Of a DNA stretch of 64,000 nt, positions 53,237 through 64,000 are shown one piece after another. Numbering within the stretch: the first letter of the stretch is position 1; every line of letters starts with the position of its first letter. Source of the DNA: Mycolicibacterium confluentis (GTDB lineage: Bacteria; Actinomycetota; Actinomycetes; Mycobacteriales; Mycobacteriaceae); contig NZ_AP022612.1 in the NCBI RefSeq assembly GCF_010729895.1, forward strand, positions 3,658,001-3,722,000, read 5' to 3'. The notes under the pieces are model-generated. The model saw nothing but the letters and a program-made list of their open reading frames with translations, searched no databases and was not told the DNA's origin. Both the position numbers and the translations under genes were made by a program.

Positions 53237-54514
53237 TCAGCCGGCCTGCTCAGCGAGGGCGCGGCGCGTCAGCAGGCCCGAGACGGTCGGGTGCAGCCAG
53301 ATTCCCCACTTCCATCGGACTACGGCGATCATGGCGCCGAAGACCGCCAGTGTGTAGCCGACCTGCACCCAGGCCATCACGATCACACCGTGCCGTGCCG
53401 CCACCAACAGCGCGACGAGCATCACCGGCAGCATGGTGCAGAAGATCGTCAGCACCCAGTTCTCGTGACCGGTCATCTTCAGCACCTCGTCGACAGGACC
53501 GGCGAATGCTTCGATCGCGACGGCTACCAGCAGAATCGTCAACAGCGTTGCGGCGGCGGCGAAGTCGTGGCCGAAGGTCACTTCGATGAGCTGTCGACCG
53601 AACAGGGCGCTGGCCACCAGCGCCGCTCCGGCAATACCCAACGTGATCGTGGCCAGGCGCCCGCAGATGGACTTGATCGCCCCGCGATCCCCCTGCTCCG
53701 CAGCCCGCACAATCGTTGGCCGAATGGCGAAACGGACCGCGGCCGTGACCGCACCGACAGCGACAGCCAGCCTCCCCGCCGTTCCCAGGTAACCGGCCTG
53801 GGCTGGCGCCACCACGACGCCGGCGATGAAGGTGGGCAACCAGAGGCCGAGTCCGTACAGGGCGCGGGCGGTCGACAGGCGGATTCCCACCCGAATCATC
53901 CGGCGAATCGTGTCGAACGTGGGCCATCTGGGCCGGGCTCGACGCAGCACCATCGCGAGCGGAAGTGCCGCGACAAGAAGTGATGCCACGGATGTCGCGA
54001 CAGCCACACCGCCGAAGGTGGGGTGGCTGACGAAGATCACGTACGGAATTGCGCTGAGCGCCAGACTGACGTTGACGGCCGGATAGAAGAAGAAGGCGCC
54101 CATGCCCTGGAACCCGCACCCAAGCAGAAGCTGGGCACCGTTGAACATCAGGCCGTTGGCGATGAAGAACGCCACCATGAATGCGACCACGGTGACCGTG
54201 ACACCGCTCGGCATCAACCACACCAACAATCCGCCCAGCACTGCGATGACCACGGCATTTCCCACCGCCACCGAGACCGTGGCCCCGACCAGCGGAGCGG
54301 CCGGGCGGAGGTCCCCCCGGTGCACCACCTTCGGCGCATCGCGGACGAATGTCTCCGAAACCCCCAGTCCCAACAGGGAGTAGGTGGGCAGGACAGCACT
54401 GAGGACCAACATGTACCGGCCGTAGTCGTCCGTGTCCAGGTGCCGTGCGAGCACCAGCAGGATGACGAACTGCAGCGCGATCCCGCTGTACCGCAGGACC
54501 ACCGTCACCAACAT
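53237..54514 (-). CDS. Polysaccharide flippase, Wzx/MOP superfamily (locus 2)
   Basis: The 425-residue protein has about 12-14 membrane segments and the N-terminal signature RYSGIALQFVILLVLARHLDTDDYGRYMLVLSAVLP of MOP-type exporters. GRLAVAVGAVTAAVRFAIRPTIVRAA follows in the middle. It should flip the lipid-linked repeat unit of locus 2. It is between the GT4 and Wzy genes on the same strand (spacings 18 and 10 bases). Confidence 0.87.
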   Translation of the reverse strand: MLVTVVLRYSGIALQFVILLVLARHLDTDDYGRYMLVLSAVLPTYSLLGLGVSETFVRDAPKVVHRGDLRPAAPLVGATVSVAVGNAVVIAVLGGLLVWLMPSGVTVTVVAFMVAFFIANGLMFNGAQLLLGCGFQGMGAFFFYPAVNVSLALSAIPYVIFVSHPTFGGVAVATSVASLLVAALPLAMVLRRARPRWPTFDTIRRMIRVGIRLSTARALYGLGLWLPTFIAGVVVAPAQAGYLGTAGRLAVAVGAVTAAVRFAIRPTIVRAAEQGDRGAIKSICGRLATITLGIAGAALVASALFGRQLIEVTFGHDFAAAATLLTILLVAVAIEAFAGPVDEVLKMTGHENWVLTIFCTMLPVMLVALLVAARHGVIVMAWVQVGYTLAVFGAMIAVVRWKWGIWLHPTVSGLLTRRALAEQAG

Positions 54515-54532
54515 CGTGGACTCACCGTCGGC

Positions 54533-55846
54533 TCAGTCGGCATGGTTGCTGACGCCAAGCGGGCGCTTCTTCGCACTCAGCGCACCATGGAACTCGTCCT
54601 CGAGGTCCAGGAAGTGTTTCTCCCAGGTCCAGTTCGCCAGCACGTAATCGCGGGCGGAGGTGCCAAGGTCTGTGGCGGTTGCGGGTTCCTCGAGGAGGCG
54701 GATCACCGCGGTGGCGAATGCCTCTGGCTCATCCTCGACGATCAACGCTTCGCGCGGTGCACGAATGCCCTCGTTCGCGATGGAGGAGGCGACGACGGCC
54801 TTGCCCGAGGCCATGTACTCAATCAGCTTGTTCTGCATACCCCCTGCTGCAAGCATCGGATTGACACACACTTGCGCGGAGCGGATGAGCACTCCCACAT
54901 CGGGAACGGTTCCTGTCACCCAGATGCCGTCGCGTCCGTCGAGTTCGAGTATCGACGCCGCGGGGTCACGGCCCTGGATGACGAAGGCGGCGTCAGGATG
55001 CGCTGCCCGCACTGCGGGCCACACGTTCTCCACGAACCACAGCACCGCCTGCACGTTGGGCGGGTACAGCATGGACCCCGAGAAGATGACTCTGCCCGGC
55101 ACGACGTCCTTCTGCTCAGCCTGAACGAACTTGTCCGTGTCGGTCCCATGGGCGCCATAAATCCAGTTGTCGATCTCCGGCTGACCATGCACCCGGCACT
55201 GTTCCCTGACCGCCTCGACATCGGCCGGCCCGATCAACACGGTCTTGTCGAAGTCCTTCCAGACACGTGATTCGTAACGGCTCATCAGCACCGTCTCAAG
55301 CCGGTACACCATCCTTTTGAGTCCGCTGCGCTCATTGCGCGCCATCCGCTTCGTATTCAGCGTCTGCGAAAGCTGCAACGCCAGAAACGAAACCGTGCTC
55401 GGCGTCGACCGGATCGAACGGGGGACGGCCGGCGCGGTGCGCGGGTAGTAGCAGTAGACGACGTCGTACTCCCCCGCCGCAACGGAGGCTGCCAACTCAC
55501 GACGAAGCTTCGTATTGCGGAAGATGCTCACCTGAAGCGGCAGCAGCGACAGGATTCCGAGTACGAGACCCAGCAGCTTTGCCGCCCAGGACTGCTCATA
55601 GATCCGCACTGTTCGACAGTTGCGTTGCAGCCAACTGCTCTGTTCGCCAGTCAGGTCGCCGTCGACCGCGAGCGTGTACAGATCGACAGAATGGCCACGG
55701 GCAGCAAGGAAGCTGAGCAGGTGCGCGACTGTCATCTGGTCCCCGCGCATCATCGGGAACGGCAGTCGGCTGTACACCACGGCGATCCGAAGAGGTTCGG
55801 GCGACGCCGCGCACTTCATCAACCGCGGTAGCTGCACCTCATCCAC
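54533..55846 (-). CDS. Glycosyltransferase family 4 (locus 2)
   Basis: The 437-residue GT-B protein has RIAVVYSRLPFPMMRGDQMTVAHLLSFLAARGH, VVYCYYPRTAP, the donor-domain start VIFSGSMLYPPN and NPMLAAGGMQNKLIEYMASGKAVVASSIANEGI, like the C-terminal domain of 'GT4_1/GT_1_4' enzymes. It is the only clear nucleotide-sugar glycosyltransferase of locus 2 besides the initiating enzyme. The GTG at 55846 is preceded by AGAGGAG about 8 bases away, which decides the start over ATG 55909. Confidence 0.85.
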   Translation of the reverse strand: MDEVQLPRLMKCAASPEPLRIAVVYSRLPFPMMRGDQMTVAHLLSFLAARGHSVDLYTLAVDGDLTGEQSSWLQRNCRTVRIYEQSWAAKLLGLVLGILSLLPLQVSIFRNTKLRRELAASVAAGEYDVVYCYYPRTAPAVPRSIRSTPSTVSFLALQLSQTLNTKRMARNERSGLKRMVYRLETVLMSRYESRVWKDFDKTVLIGPADVEAVREQCRVHGQPEIDNWIYGAHGTDTDKFVQAEQKDVVPGRVIFSGSMLYPPNVQAVLWFVENVWPAVRAAHPDAAFVIQGRDPAASILELDGRDGIWVTGTVPDVGVLIRSAQVCVNPMLAAGGMQNKLIEYMASGKAVVASSIANEGIRAPREALIVEDEPEAFATAVIRLLEEPATATDLGTSARDYVLANWTWEKHFLDLEDEFHGALSAKKRPLGVSNHAD

Positions 55847-55880
55847 GCCGTCTTCTCCTCTCGGATTTCCGGACACGGCT

Positions 55881-57140
55881 TCAGGCCAGCCGGTTGATGT
55901 CGACGACACGAACCGCGGTGATCGTGTATCTGCCAGCGCAACTGCGGGTATCGATCACCAGGTCCCACGCAGTGTTCTCGACGACCTCCTGGCCGATCAG
56001 CAACTGCCGGATGAAGGGTGAGTTCGACAGCACGCCCAGGTTCTGCCCCATCAGATTCTGGGGCTCGATGTGCGGATCGAAGATCGAAAGCTGGTACCCG
56101 GCCGTGATCAGCATGCGGGCCAGATCCACGTTCGGGCTCTCCCGCAGATCATCGCTGTCGTTCTTGAAAGCGATGCCCAACAGAAGAACCCGGGCACCGT
56201 GTGCGAGTCCGGAAGTCACATGTTCATACAGGAAGTTCTTGTGTGACTCATTGGAGGCAAGCAACGAATCGATGAGGTGCGTGAACCCACCGCTGGTGCG
56301 GGAGATGTGCTGGAGCGCGCGCACATCCTTGGGCAGACACGATCCACCGAACGCACCGCCGGGCCGCAGATAGGTCGGGGAGACGTTCAGCTTCGTGTCC
56401 GACACGAAGATCTTGTGCACTTCCGTGGCGCTGATCCCCAACTTGGCGCACACTCGACCGACTTCGTTGGCGAAAACCGTCTTCACCGCGTGGAAGGTGT
56501 TGTCGACGAACTTGGTGATCTCGCTTTCGCGGTAACGCACGTAGAACACCGGGGCATTCAGGTCAGCGTTGATCTTGTCCAGGGTCGGACAGGCGTCGCC
56601 ATCATGAGTGCCCACCACAATCTTCGGCGGCGAAAAGTAGTCTTCGACTGCGGTGGACTCCCTGAGGAACTCGGGGTAATACACCAACTCGACACGTTCG
56701 ACCTCGTCTCCAAGCACCCCGTCGAAGATCGGCTTGATCAGCTCGTCCATGGTGCCTGGACGCACCGTCGACCGATACGCGACCGTGGGGGCACAGTGCG
56801 GAACTGTCTTGATCACCTCAGCGAGCTGCCGCGAGACCTCCGCGATGAAGGTCATGTTGTGCGAGCCGTCCACCGCACTCGGCGTACCGACGCACACGAT
56901 GATCAGATCGGAGTCGACGACGTCGGAGGTCACCGACGCGGTGGCCGTGATCAGTTCCATGCGGCGAGCTTCGGCGATCATGTCACCGATGCCGGGCTCG
57001 GTGATCGGTGAGCGGCCCGAAAGGACTGCGTCGACTTTCGTCATATTCGGGTCCACACCGATGACCTCATGACCTTGGCTGGCCAGACACGCCATCGCGG
57101 TGATACCGACATACCCGAGGCCTAGAACGGCGATCTTCAT
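55881..57140 (-). CDS. Nucleotide-sugar 6-dehydrogenase, AlgD-like (GDP-mannose or UDP-glucose)
   Basis: These NAD enzymes oxidise the C6 of a nucleotide sugar to a uronic acid. The 419-residue protein has the Rossmann start MKIAVLGLGYVG, VCVGTPS, RSTVRPGT, PEFLRESTAVEDY, and the active-site GGSCLPKDVRAL with the catalytic Cys. GGSCLPKDVRAL and the overall pattern are closer to GDP-mannose dehydrogenase AlgD than to UDP-glucose dehydrogenases, which usually have GGSCFPKD. GDP-mannuronate is therefore the likely product, but UDP-glucuronate cannot be excluded. TAGGAG precedes the ATG by 6 bases. Confidence 0.85.
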   Translation of the reverse strand: MKIAVLGLGYVGITAMACLASQGHEVIGVDPNMTKVDAVLSGRSPITEPGIGDMIAEARRMELITATASVTSDVVDSDLIIVCVGTPSAVDGSHNMTFIAEVSRQLAEVIKTVPHCAPTVAYRSTVRPGTMDELIKPIFDGVLGDEVERVELVYYPEFLRESTAVEDYFSPPKIVVGTHDGDACPTLDKINADLNAPVFYVRYRESEITKFVDNTFHAVKTVFANEVGRVCAKLGISATEVHKIFVSDTKLNVSPTYLRPGGAFGGSCLPKDVRALQHISRTSGGFTHLIDSLLASNESHKNFLYEHVTSGLAHGARVLLLGIAFKNDSDDLRESPNVDLARMLITAGYQLSIFDPHIEPQNLMGQNLGVLSNSPFIRQLLIGQEVVENTAWDLVIDTRSCAGRYTITAVRVVDINRLA

Positions 57141-57243
57141 GTGTACTCCTAACAGTCGCGGTTTGGCGGATGTATGGGCTCGGCCTCACGCCGTTGTTCG
57201 GCTCGACGTCGATGCGGCTTGTGATCTCGGACTCCCCACTCAC

Positions 57244-58635
57244 TCAGGCGGTGTCAGGCTCGCGCTCCAGTTCGGGCGCACTGTCGGCCCCGTAGTAGCT
57301 GTAGTTGTATCCATAGGGGCCGGCCGCCTTGGCTGGGACGAGCGTGAACACCACGCCCATCGGCTCGCGGCCGACGTCGGCCAGGGTCTGCACTGAGTGC
57401 GCCAACTGGTCACGCTTTGTGGATCCGAACCGCACGACCATGAACGCGCCGTCCGCGGCCGCCGACAGGATCGCGGCGTCGGTCACGGCGAGCAGCGGCG
57501 CGGAGTCGACGATGACGAAATCGAAGTCGGTCCGCAGTTCGTCGAGCAGCGCTTGTGCAGCCCGCGATCCGAGCAGCTCGCTGGGGTTCGGGGGGCGGAC
57601 GCCCGCCGCGAGGACGGTCAGGCCGTCGAAGCTCGTCGGCTGCAGCGCATCTGCCAGCGACGTTCCACCGCTGAGGACCGTGCTGAATCCCACAGTCCCG
57701 ACCAGCTCCAGGTACTTGTGGATTGCGGGACGTCTCAGGTCACCGTCCACGAGCGCGACTCGGTTTCCAGCCTCGGCCAGCGCCAGCGCGAGGTTGATCG
57801 CCGTGGTGGACTTCCCCTCGCCGGGAACAGAACTCGTGATGACGATCACGCGCGGTGGGTTATCGACCGACAGGAACTGCAGGTTGGTGCGAAGCGCGCG
57901 GAAGGACTCCGCGATCGGTGAGTGATCGCGACCGAACGAAATCGCCGGTTCGGTCCGCCTCTTCTTGTCCAGTGGAATACTGCCGACCACGCCGACGCCG
58001 GCGCTGTCTTCGACGTTCTCGCGTGTCTTGATGGTGTTGTCGAGGACTTCACGCAGAACCGCCGCAGCGATGCCCAGCAGTACGCCGAGGCCCAACCCGA
58101 ACGCGAGAACCTGCTTGGTTCTGGGCACCACCGGACGTTCGGGCACCGCGGCCCTCTGCTCCACGATCACGCGGGCGTTCGGCGGCCCCCCGTTCGTGGG
58201 GGACTCCAATTCGGAGACCATGGCCACGAATTCATTCGACAAGGCGTTGGCGATGTCACGGGCCCGCACGGGTGACTGGTCGCGGACCTGGACGTTGATC
58301 AACACGGTGCCGGACTTCGCCTTGGCCTTGACGTTCTCGCGCAGTGCCGCCGCGTCCATGTCGAGACCGAGTTTGTCGATAGTGCGCTGGGCCAGCGTCT
58401 GCCCCATGATCAGTTCGGTGTACGACATCACGCGGTCCTGCGAAAGCCGGTTGCCCTGGTAGAGATCAGAGTTCGACAATCCCGTGGACGTCGACACGAA
58501 CAATCTGGTCGTTGCCTGGTAGATGGGTGTAGTCGTCAGAATGATGATGACAGCCGTCAGAACGCCGATGAGAGCCACCGAACACACTGTGATCCACCGC
58601 ATTCGGACCACTTTGAGAAAATATTCAAGAGTCAT
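57244..58635 (-). CDS. Polysaccharide co-polymerase and tyrosine autokinase (Wzc type)
   Basis: The 463-residue protein joins a Wzz domain (membrane segments at about 15-36 and 177-196) to an active-looking BY-kinase domain. Walker A is SSVPGEGKSTT (268-278) and Walker A' is VALVDGDLRRP (293-303); VIVDSAPLL follows. The C-terminus has a tyrosine cluster (YGYNYSYYG) for autophosphorylation. Cycles of phosphorylation and dephosphorylation by the Wzb-type phosphatase at 44.6 kb would control polymer length. It contrasts with the degenerate kinase in locus 1. Confidence 0.93.
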   Translation of the reverse strand: MTLEYFLKVVRMRWITVCSVALIGVLTAVIIILTTTPIYQATTRLFVSTSTGLSNSDLYQGNRLSQDRVMSYTELIMGQTLAQRTIDKLGLDMDAAALRENVKAKAKSGTVLINVQVRDQSPVRARDIANALSNEFVAMVSELESPTNGGPPNARVIVEQRAAVPERPVVPRTKQVLAFGLGLGVLLGIAAAVLREVLDNTIKTRENVEDSAGVGVVGSIPLDKKRRTEPAISFGRDHSPIAESFRALRTNLQFLSVDNPPRVIVITSSVPGEGKSTTAINLALALAEAGNRVALVDGDLRRPAIHKYLELVGTVGFSTVLSGGTSLADALQPTSFDGLTVLAAGVRPPNPSELLGSRAAQALLDELRTDFDFVIVDSAPLLAVTDAAILSAAADGAFMVVRFGSTKRDQLAHSVQTLADVGREPMGVVFTLVPAKAAGPYGYNYSYYGADSAPELEREPDTA

Positions 58636-58767
58636 CGGTCAACGACCTCTCCACTTAATCTGTTGGGCATCACTTCTCAGGCTGACCGGTGCCGCATAAT
58701 TGACGGCAACGCCCGAATCGCCTGCCACCCAACACCACAACTACGTTTCCGACCGTCGGGATCCGAG

Positions 58768-60633
58768 TTATCGCGAACATTCTGGAACGGAAATTCTTGG
58801 GGAGACTTCATCAACCAGTGGTTGAACCGGTACTCGCGGCGATCCCGCTGCTGTCGGCTCGGACAGTCGGAACTGGAGTTCGCCTGACTGGTTCGGCGGA
58901 ATCGCGACCTGGACTTCAAATCCGGGATGCCCACGCTCCGAGCTCGTGAGAACCGGCGTCCTGTCTCCGTTTGCCGTGGCGCCCACGAGTTCGGCACCCT
59001 GAGTCGCAAGCAGGCGCACAGAGGTCAGCATGGTCCCATTTGGGAGTGTGACAGGAATGTCCTGCCGAAGCCCCATGGATCCGGCGACGTACTCCGGAAG
59101 AGAGGGGTTCTCGCCCAGGGTATTCGTGAGACGCACGGTGACGGTGGACATCCTGGTGTCGCCCACACACTGATCGGCGACGTATTCGATATCGCGCGTC
59201 AGGTGGTAATCGAGCTTGTTGCCGGCCAGGTTGTTGACAATCACCTCGGCATACGGCGCGGCATCGTCCGGGACGATGTGGGCCAGCGGAGTCTTCTCCA
59301 GCAGCGTCTGATCCTCCGCGTCAGCACTCCAGACGGCGATACGACCCTCGCTGACTGCCCGCCCCAGCGCGTCAAGCAACTTCCGCGGAGACTCCACCGG
59401 CTTGGACATCTTCTTCACCACTTCGTTGGCGATGTCCTGCAGATAGCGCTTGCGTGCGGTCTGATCGTCGGGGAATCGCTGGTAGGCAGTCGATTCCGTC
59501 AGTTCCACGACATTGTCCTTGGTGATCTTCTCCCCGTCCGGCATGGTGATGGAGCCGACGGCGCCCAAGATGTAGCTCAGGGCAACGGGGTCGATCGCGA
59601 CGACGCCGTCCACGGTCATACCGGTCTGCTGCTTCCACATCGACCGCCAGATCTGGGCGGCGTAGGGGAAGTGAGAACTCTGGTTGCTGTTGCGGAAGTC
59701 CGTCGTCGGGTTGGTGAACCCGTACTGCTCGTTGTATTCGGGACCGAGGTCGATGGGAGTGAACGGTTTGTCGAGTTCCGTGTTGGCGCCCAGGTCATCG
59801 ACGGTGAACCTGCCGTCATTGAATCGCAGGACACCGAATCCACCGAGCAGTCCGCCTGTCCCGCGGGCCTCGGCATTGGTCTGAAATCCCATGAAGTAGG
59901 TGCGCGGCCCGTCGGCCCCCATCATCGAGGGCGCCAGTTGGGCGGCCAGAGCGGTGTTTTCGAGCATCTCAGCCACGTCTGACGTCTGGTCCTGCAGCGC
60001 CGCGCGTGCATCACCGACCGGCCCCAGGTACGCGGGCTCAGATATTGCTGCGGCGTCCATATCCAGTCGGGCCGCACTGTCGGCGATCGCACTCAGTGCG
60101 GGTTGCTTGGCGCGAAGGACTCCCACGTCCAGGCGTCCGTCTTGGAACAGGCTGTTCGGTGACATCACCGTTCCCACCTGCGCGGCGGGTTTCAGCACGT
60201 CAGCAGCCAAGTTCAGCACGACGTCAGAGATCTCCTGAGTCGTCTTGAGCGGACTGCCGAGCCATGGCACGGACGCGGCAACGTTCCACGGCAACGAGTG
60301 CGCAGCACTGCGCGCGGCCGAGGCTTGCGCATAGGTGCGCTCGGCGGCCTCCACAGCGGCGTCGGTGTCACCCTGCATCAGCGCTTCTTTCACCTGCTGT
60401 GCACCGCTGCGGGCGTGCTCGAGCGCGGATTTGGCCTCGACAGCGCGGATTCCCAGCCAGCAGACAAAACCGGTGGAGACCAGCACCGTCGCCAACGCGG
60501 CGATTCTCACCTCGCGGCGCTGCCACAATCCTGCGCCCTCGTCCGTGTCACGGACGGCGTCATCTGCTCCGTCCGCATCATGCCCGGACGGGCGTCGTGA
60601 AAAGATATGCACGAGAAGGCTTTCCAATTGCAT
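58768..60633 (-). CDS. DUF4012 domain protein, membrane-anchored
   Basis: The 621-residue protein has a short cytoplasmic N-terminus, one membrane segment at about 45-63 (IAALATVLVSTGFVCWLGI), a helical region, and a large extracytoplasmic DUF4012 domain with NAEARGTGGLLGGFGVLRFNDGRFTVDDLG and GVVAIDPVALSYILGAVGSI. DUF4012 proteins are often in actinobacterial exopolysaccharide loci; their activity is not known. It heads the 60.6-49.9 kb minus-strand operon just before the Wzc-like gene. A role in polymer attachment or length control is inference. Confidence 0.85.
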   Translation of the reverse strand: MQLESLLVHIFSRRPSGHDADGADDAVRDTDEGAGLWQRREVRIAALATVLVSTGFVCWLGIRAVEAKSALEHARSGAQQVKEALMQGDTDAAVEAAERTYAQASAARSAAHSLPWNVAASVPWLGSPLKTTQEISDVVLNLAADVLKPAAQVGTVMSPNSLFQDGRLDVGVLRAKQPALSAIADSAARLDMDAAAISEPAYLGPVGDARAALQDQTSDVAEMLENTALAAQLAPSMMGADGPRTYFMGFQTNAEARGTGGLLGGFGVLRFNDGRFTVDDLGANTELDKPFTPIDLGPEYNEQYGFTNPTTDFRNSNQSSHFPYAAQIWRSMWKQQTGMTVDGVVAIDPVALSYILGAVGSITMPDGEKITKDNVVELTESTAYQRFPDDQTARKRYLQDIANEVVKKMSKPVESPRKLLDALGRAVSEGRIAVWSADAEDQTLLEKTPLAHIVPDDAAPYAEVIVNNLAGNKLDYHLTRDIEYVADQCVGDTRMSTVTVRLTNTLGENPSLPEYVAGSMGLRQDIPVTLPNGTMLTSVRLLATQGAELVGATANGDRTPVLTSSERGHPGFEVQVAIPPNQSGELQFRLSEPTAAGSPRVPVQPLVDEVSPRISVPECSR

Positions 60634-60721
60634 CGGCTGCGCATGCCCCCAAGGAGCGCAGCGTTGGGCACGGTAGGGGCCCGCGTGAGCCCCTACCGTC
60701 GAGTTCCGCGAGGGATCGCCG

Positions 60722-61117
60722 CTAGCAGCCCCTGCCCACCGAGACTGTCACCGTCCCGTACGGGCCGACCTTCACGCCGGCGCCCAGGAAGCAGACCTGG
60801 AAGTTCCAGTTCGCGGTCCACTGCTTCCACGCGTCCTCAAGGAACCCGGGAATCAGTGCCAGCGGACGAAACTCCAGCAGCACAATGTGTTTCGGCGGAG
60901 TGGGATTCGCCTGGCCAACCCACCACCAGTTGAAATCCTGCGCGAAGCCCGCATCCAGAACCTGGGTCACGGGGGCCAGGGGGGCCGGCACCGCGACATC
61001 GGCTTGCGCGGCGACCGCTGGCGTGAACATCGCGGCTGCGGCAACCGCCGCCGCCCCTGCTCCCACCTGAAACTTCGTTGTCACAGAGGGCAGTTTTCCA
61101 GCAACTGCAGAAGACAT
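60722..61117 (-). CDS. Small secreted protein of unknown function
   Basis: The 131-residue precursor has a long Ala-rich signal region (FQVGAGAAAVAAAAMFTPAVAAQA, cleavage after about residue 40), and a mature part rich in aromatic residues (FNWWWVGQANPTPP) and ending in a Cys (SVGRGC) that could pair with the Cys in FQVCFLG. I do not recognise the family with certainty, but similar small secreted proteins occur in mycobacteria. AAAGGGGTG precedes the ATG at 61117, which decides the start over 61150. It lies 88 bases from the DUF4012 gene, same strand. Confidence 0.65.
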   Translation of the reverse strand: MSSAVAGKLPSVTTKFQVGAGAAAVAAAAMFTPAVAAQADVAVPAPLAPVTQVLDAGFAQDFNWWWVGQANPTPPKHIVLLEFRPLALIPGFLEDAWKQWTANWNFQVCFLGAGVKVGPYGTVTVSVGRGC

Positions 61118-63427
<2,310 letters not shown>

Positions 63428-63473
63428 TGCGGAATGCTGCACCCTGACCGCTTGCGAGGCAAGGACTTTCACC

Positions 63474-63752
63474 ATGGACCATGACGCCGACATCACCGAG
63501 GTCAGCGACGCCCGCGATCTGACGATCGACGATCCGACACCTCCGGTGCCCGAGCTCAGGATCCTCAAGGGCAACCCGACCGACGAGGAGGTGGCCGCAC
63601 TGGCCACCGTGCTGGCGGCGGCCTCCGGCGGTCAGCACGAGCTCGGACCGCAGGAACTCAACCTCTGGGGCCACCCGGTGGACAAGCTGCGGTACGGGTT
63701 CACCAGTTGGCAGCGGCTCACGCTGATGGAACGGACGCACATGCGCCGATGA
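63474..63752 (+). CDS. accE5: Acyl-CoA carboxylase epsilon subunit AccE5
   Basis: AccE5 is a small subunit that stabilises the AccA3-AccD5 complex. The 92-residue protein has an acidic N-terminal region and the conserved [23 protein letters not shown] segment, ending [14 protein letters not shown]. It is shorter than Rv3281, which has a longer N-terminal extension. It follows accD5 and overlaps maf by ATGA, so the three form an operon. Confidence 0.88.
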   Translation: MDHDADITEVSDARDLTIDDPTPPVPELRILKGNPTDEEVAALATVLAAASGGQHELGPQELNLWGHPVDKLRYGFTSWQRLTLMERTHMRR

Positions 63753-64000
63753 CCCGGGTCGTCCTGGGTTCGGCCTCCAGCGGGCGACTGTCGGTGTTGC
63801 GCAACGCCGGCGTCGACCCGCTGGTCATCGTGTCCGGCGTCGACGAGGACGCCGTCATCGCGGCGCTCCCCGACGCCACTCCGGCCGCCGTGGTGGGCGC
63901 GCTCGCCGACGCCAAGGCCGACGAGGTGGTCACGCGACTGCCCGAGGAGGTCGCGGCGGACTGTGTCGTGATCGGCTGCGATTCGATGCTCCTGCTCGAC
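63749..64000 (+). CDS. maf: Maf-like nucleotide pyrophosphatase, 3' part outside window
   Basis: Maf proteins hydrolyse (d)TTP, UTP or modified nucleotides to monophosphates. Only the first 84 residues are here: [31 protein letters not shown] with the S-x-R catalytic motif at the N-terminus, and [12 protein letters not shown] with the conserved CD. The Rv3282 homologue is next to accE5 in M. tuberculosis, and the order is the same here. The gene runs off the right edge. Confidence 0.92.
   Translation, partial: MTRVVLGSASSGRLSVLRNAGVDPLVIVSGVDEDAVIAALPDATPAAVVGALADAKADEVVTRLPEEVAADCVVIGCDSMLLLD

Overview
The window is high-GC actinobacterial DNA, almost certainly from a Mycobacterium-type genome (probably a rapid-growing Mycolicibacterium). 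The evidence is the core genes at its edges and middle: rmlD, an Lcp1-type LytR-CpsA-Psr ligase, a TIGR03089 protein, birA, fadE25, purE, purK, a GtrA protein, a PH-domain protein, accD5, accE5 and maf. These are homologues of the M. tuberculosis Rv3266c-Rv3282 block. In that species the block is nearly contiguous and birA sits beside accD5. Here it is split by two large polysaccharide loci, and birA lies next to the TIGR03089 gene, about 58 kb from accD5.

Locus 1 (about 3.5-38.7 kb) is a Wzx/Wzy-type exopolysaccharide or glycolipid locus. It has two flippases, two polymerase/ligase-like membrane proteins, three consecutive Wzz-like chain-length proteins (one with a degenerate tyrosine-kinase domain), a WecG/TagA transferase, several GT2 and GT4 enzymes, a GT39-like membrane transferase, Gmd and Fcl for GDP-L-fucose, a WcaJ/WbaP-type initiating transferase and RmlA. 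It also has many decorating enzymes: left-handed beta-helix acetyltransferases, SGNH hydrolases, a phytanoyl-CoA-dioxygenase-like protein and a Tat-exported clan GH-A glycoside hydrolase lipoprotein. A minus-strand operon in it carries an unusual activation module: an AMP-forming ligase, AcpS, an ACP-like protein without the phosphopantetheine serine, an asparagine-synthetase-type amidotransferase and a stand-alone NAD-synthetase-like protein, with a canonical ACP nearby. This looks like machinery that activates a carboxylate and amidates or acylates the glycan.

The middle (about 38.7-44.4 kb) holds a badly deleted rmlB pseudogene, a perfect CRP-type operator before a small membrane protein, and the core genes fadE25, purE, purK, gtrA-like and PH-domain. 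A small secreted PASTA-like protein follows.

Locus 2 (about 44.6-60.6 kb) is a compact second Wzx/Wzy system with its own active Wzc-type tyrosine kinase and low-molecular-weight phosphatase. It has an initiating phosphotransferase, one GT4, an AlgD-like nucleotide-sugar dehydrogenase, a DUF4012 protein, an O-acyltransferase, an SGNH lipoprotein and two different lyase-type proteins (heparinase II/III-like and heparin-lyase-I-like). The simplest reading is a short-repeat, uronic-acid-containing capsule with its own degrading enzymes. A small secreted protein precedes the return to core genes (accD5, accE5, maf) at the right edge.

Several core or edge genes start 6-8 bases after a TANNNT -10 box, as in mycobacterial leaderless transcripts. 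Most locus genes are instead translationally coupled or have clear ribosome binding sites.
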